Positions 62,556 to 64,000 of a DNA stretch of 64,000 bases are shown in pieces. Numbering within the stretch: position 1 is the first letter of the stretch; each line of letters starts with the position of its first letter. The notes under the pieces are model-generated. The model did not search any database and was not told the DNA's origin. It saw only the letters and a list, made by a program, of their open reading frames with translations. Source of the stretch: Epilithonimonas sp. JDS (GTDB taxonomy: Bacteria > Bacteroidota > Bacteroidia > Flavobacteriales > Weeksellaceae); contig NZ_JAJSAX010000004.1 in the NCBI RefSeq assembly GCF_021261315.1, positions 1-64,000 of the forward strand, read 5' to 3'. Position numbers and translations under genes: made by a program.

Positions 62556-63491
62556 TTAAATAGACTGTTTTTTAATGATTGTCAATAGTTTCATCGCAGC
62601 CGTTTTTCCCATTTCATAGCCGTCGTTAATGATACATTCATAGGAATCGTCCAGATATTTTGGAAGAATTCCCTCCGTTATGGCAACGACTTTAGCTTTT
62701 GGGGAAGCCGTTTTTTTATTGACAAGGGAACTGTGCAGTCCGGCAAGAGTCTCATCACTCATTACAAAGTAACCGTCGAAGTCTTCATAATCAAAGATGA
62801 TACTCATTTTCTCCTTTACCATATCGGCGGAATTGCAGTAGATGATCTTGCACTTTACATCTTTGTGCTTATCGATAACCTCTGAAAAATGATTTTTACG
62901 GGTTTGTGATATTTCCAGGTTTTCATCCCCGAAAATAGCAACAATATTTTTACAGCCAGCTTCTATGAGCTTTTGGGCGGCAGTTTGCGCATAAAGCCTG
63001 TTGTCAAATATCACCTCTTCAAAGACATTTTGTGGAATGGTCTTGTCGAAAATGACCAAAGGAAGTTCCAGCTCCTTAATTTTATTGAAATGGGTGAGGT
63101 CCTTTGTCTGTCTGCTGAGAGAAATCAGGATGCCATCCACCCTTGAGTTGATACAGGTAAGCAGATTTTCCTCTTCCATTCCCAGAGATTCTTCCGAAGA
63201 AAGCACAAAAAAGTTATAGCCTTCCGAATGTAGCACGGAGGAAATCCCTTTGATAATGGAAGGAATGAAAAACATCGAAATTTCCGGGATGATAAGTCCG
63301 ATAACCTTGGATGATTTCTTTCGGAAATTGATGGCGAAATCATTCGGGACATAGTTGAAGGTATCTGCAACCTCTTTTACACGCTGTTTTACAGCTGCAC
63401 TGATGTCAGGGTGATTCTTAAGCGCTCGGGACACTGTAGAGGTACTTATATTGAGCATTTTTGCAATATCTTTTATAGTGATTCTTTTCAT
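62556..63491 (-). CDS. LacI-family transcriptional regulator
   Basis: This 311-aa protein has the LacI HTH (MKRITIKDIAKMLNISTSTVSRALKNHPDISAAVKQRVKEVADTFNYVPN) and a periplasmic-binding-like ligand domain (SKVIGLIIPEISMFFIPSIIKGISSVL, then GCKNIVAIFGDENLEI). The C-terminus is shorter than the usual 340, ending at KKQSI. It is divergent from a TonB-dependent receptor, which it probably controls in response to a sugar, as is common in Bacteroidota. Confidence 0.93.
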   Translation of the reverse strand: MKRITIKDIAKMLNISTSTVSRALKNHPDISAAVKQRVKEVADTFNYVPNDFAINFRKKSSKVIGLIIPEISMFFIPSIIKGISSVLHSEGYNFFVLSSEESLGMEEENLLTCINSRVDGILISLSRQTKDLTHFNKIKELELPLVIFDKTIPQNVFEEVIFDNRLYAQTAAQKLIEAGCKNIVAIFGDENLEISQTRKNHFSEVIDKHKDVKCKIIYCNSADMVKEKMSIIFDYEDFDGYFVMSDETLAGLHSSLVNKKTASPKAKVVAITEGILPKYLDDSYECIINDGYEMGKTAAMKLLTIIKKQSI

Positions 63492-63618
63492 TTTGAGTTA
63501 ATGGAGTATATTTTTGGGGTAATTTAGTAATGATTTACATTGTTTTAATTGTTAAAATATGTTAAATTTGAAATATTCAAAGTTAATAAAACGTTAAAAT
63601 AAAATTTTGTTACCAACC

Positions 63619-63641
63619 GCAACCGTTTGCGCAACCGGTTG
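63619..63641. promoter_or_regulatory. Candidate LacI-type operators
   Basis: GCAACCGTTTGC (63619-63630) and the perfect palindrome CAACCGGTTG (63632-63641) are adjacent between the LacI gene and the TonB receptor. LacI proteins of this group bind CG-centred palindromes of this type. Position and symmetry make them good operator candidates. Confidence 0.7.
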
Positions 63642-63734
63642 ATATTAACGCAATGTTAATACAATATTCAAAACGCATTTTTGATGTGTTAAAAAAAATA
63701 CTTTTAACCCATAACAAAAAAACTTCATAAAGAT

Positions 63735-64000
63735 ATGGAATCAAAGATGTTCACTAAATTACTGATTTTCGGTGCGATGAACACCGCGGCCTTTATGTTT
63801 TCGCAGAGTACTGTAAATGACACAATATCAAGAGATAAAACAATTGATGAAGTGGTGATTACAGGGAACTCTAATCCTAAAGCATCCATCAAGACCAGTA
63901 CGTCTATCTCTACATTAAAAATGAAAGATATAGAAAATGCAGCTCCAAGAACTACCGCAGAGATTTTCCGTACCATTCCGGGAATCCGTTCAGAATCTTC
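63735..64000 (+). CDS. TonB-dependent receptor (N-terminus, runs past the window)
   Basis: Only the first 88 codons are present. A signal peptide (FTKLLIFGAMNTAAFMFSQ) is followed by the TonB box region (IDEVVITGN) and the start of the plug domain (PRTTAEIFRTIPGIRSE). Receptors import iron chelates, vitamins or glycans across the outer membrane. The adjacent LacI regulator and its palindromes favour a carbohydrate substrate. The ATG at 63747 is an alternative start, four residues later. Confidence 0.9.
   Translation, partial: MESKMFTKLLIFGAMNTAAFMFSQSTVNDTISRDKTIDEVVITGNSNPKASIKTSTSISTLKMKDIENAAPRTTAEIFRTIPGIRSES

Overview
This is a low-GC bacterial window that reads as Bacteroidota, class Flavobacteriia, most like Chryseobacterium or a close relative in the Weeksellaceae. 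That placement is inferred from family make-up and promoters; there is no rRNA or tRNA to anchor it. The evidence is -7 elements of the TAnnTTTG type upstream of several genes, LytTR two-component pairs, an Hc1-like 58-aa histone H1, DUF3945/DUF4099 and RadC mobile-element genes, a fusion of an ABC permease with an M1 peptidase, and a TonB-dependent receptor next to a LacI regulator. Layout, left part: 1-34 kb is mostly chromosomal housekeeping and stress or signalling genes. It holds four serine hydrolases of the class C beta-lactamase fold (1, 7162, 8423, 30244), Hsp20 with a CPA2 antiporter, two HxlR regulators each divergent from an oxidoreductase, a Crp-like regulator, a LytS/LytR pair, an acyltransferase, AraC regulators, an ExoVII-like protein with a membrane anchor (17711), a CDF transporter, an ABC transporter/M1 peptidase unit with an XRE/DUF2975 pair, and an S41 protease. 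Middle: 32.4-39.5 kb is a mobile or defence island. RadC and DUF4099/DUF3945 genes lie on one side and the C-terminal stump of a large serine recombinase on the other. Between them are two minus-strand genes that look like an operon: a NADAR-domain protein followed by a 953-aa protein with an N-terminal Cap4/DUF4297-like nuclease, an NB-ARC-like STAND NTPase and a TPR-like C-terminus. A broken third gene directly upstream may once have belonged to it. This is the best candidate for an undescribed anti-phage system in the window. Right part: 39.7-46.7 kb is a TetR-controlled RND efflux operon (TolC, adaptor, pump, SDR) with the same 13-bp palindrome before tetR and before the operon. From 46.8 to 58 kb intact genes (HxlR, CLC channel, AraC/SnoaL/NmrA cluster, outer-membrane protein) alternate with an unusually dense set of broken genes: truncated SDR, aldo/keto reductase, TolC-like factor, AraC tail, SDR tail, 5'-truncated Na+/H+ antiporter, frameshifted metallo-beta-lactamase and flavin reductase relics. 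A smaller graveyard lies at 4.07-4.48 kb. The right end (58.6-64 kb) has a membrane-anchored catalase with cytochrome b561, a second LytS/LytTR pair, and a LacI regulator divergent from a TonB-dependent receptor that runs off the window. No rRNA, tRNA, CRISPR array or intact insertion sequence was seen.
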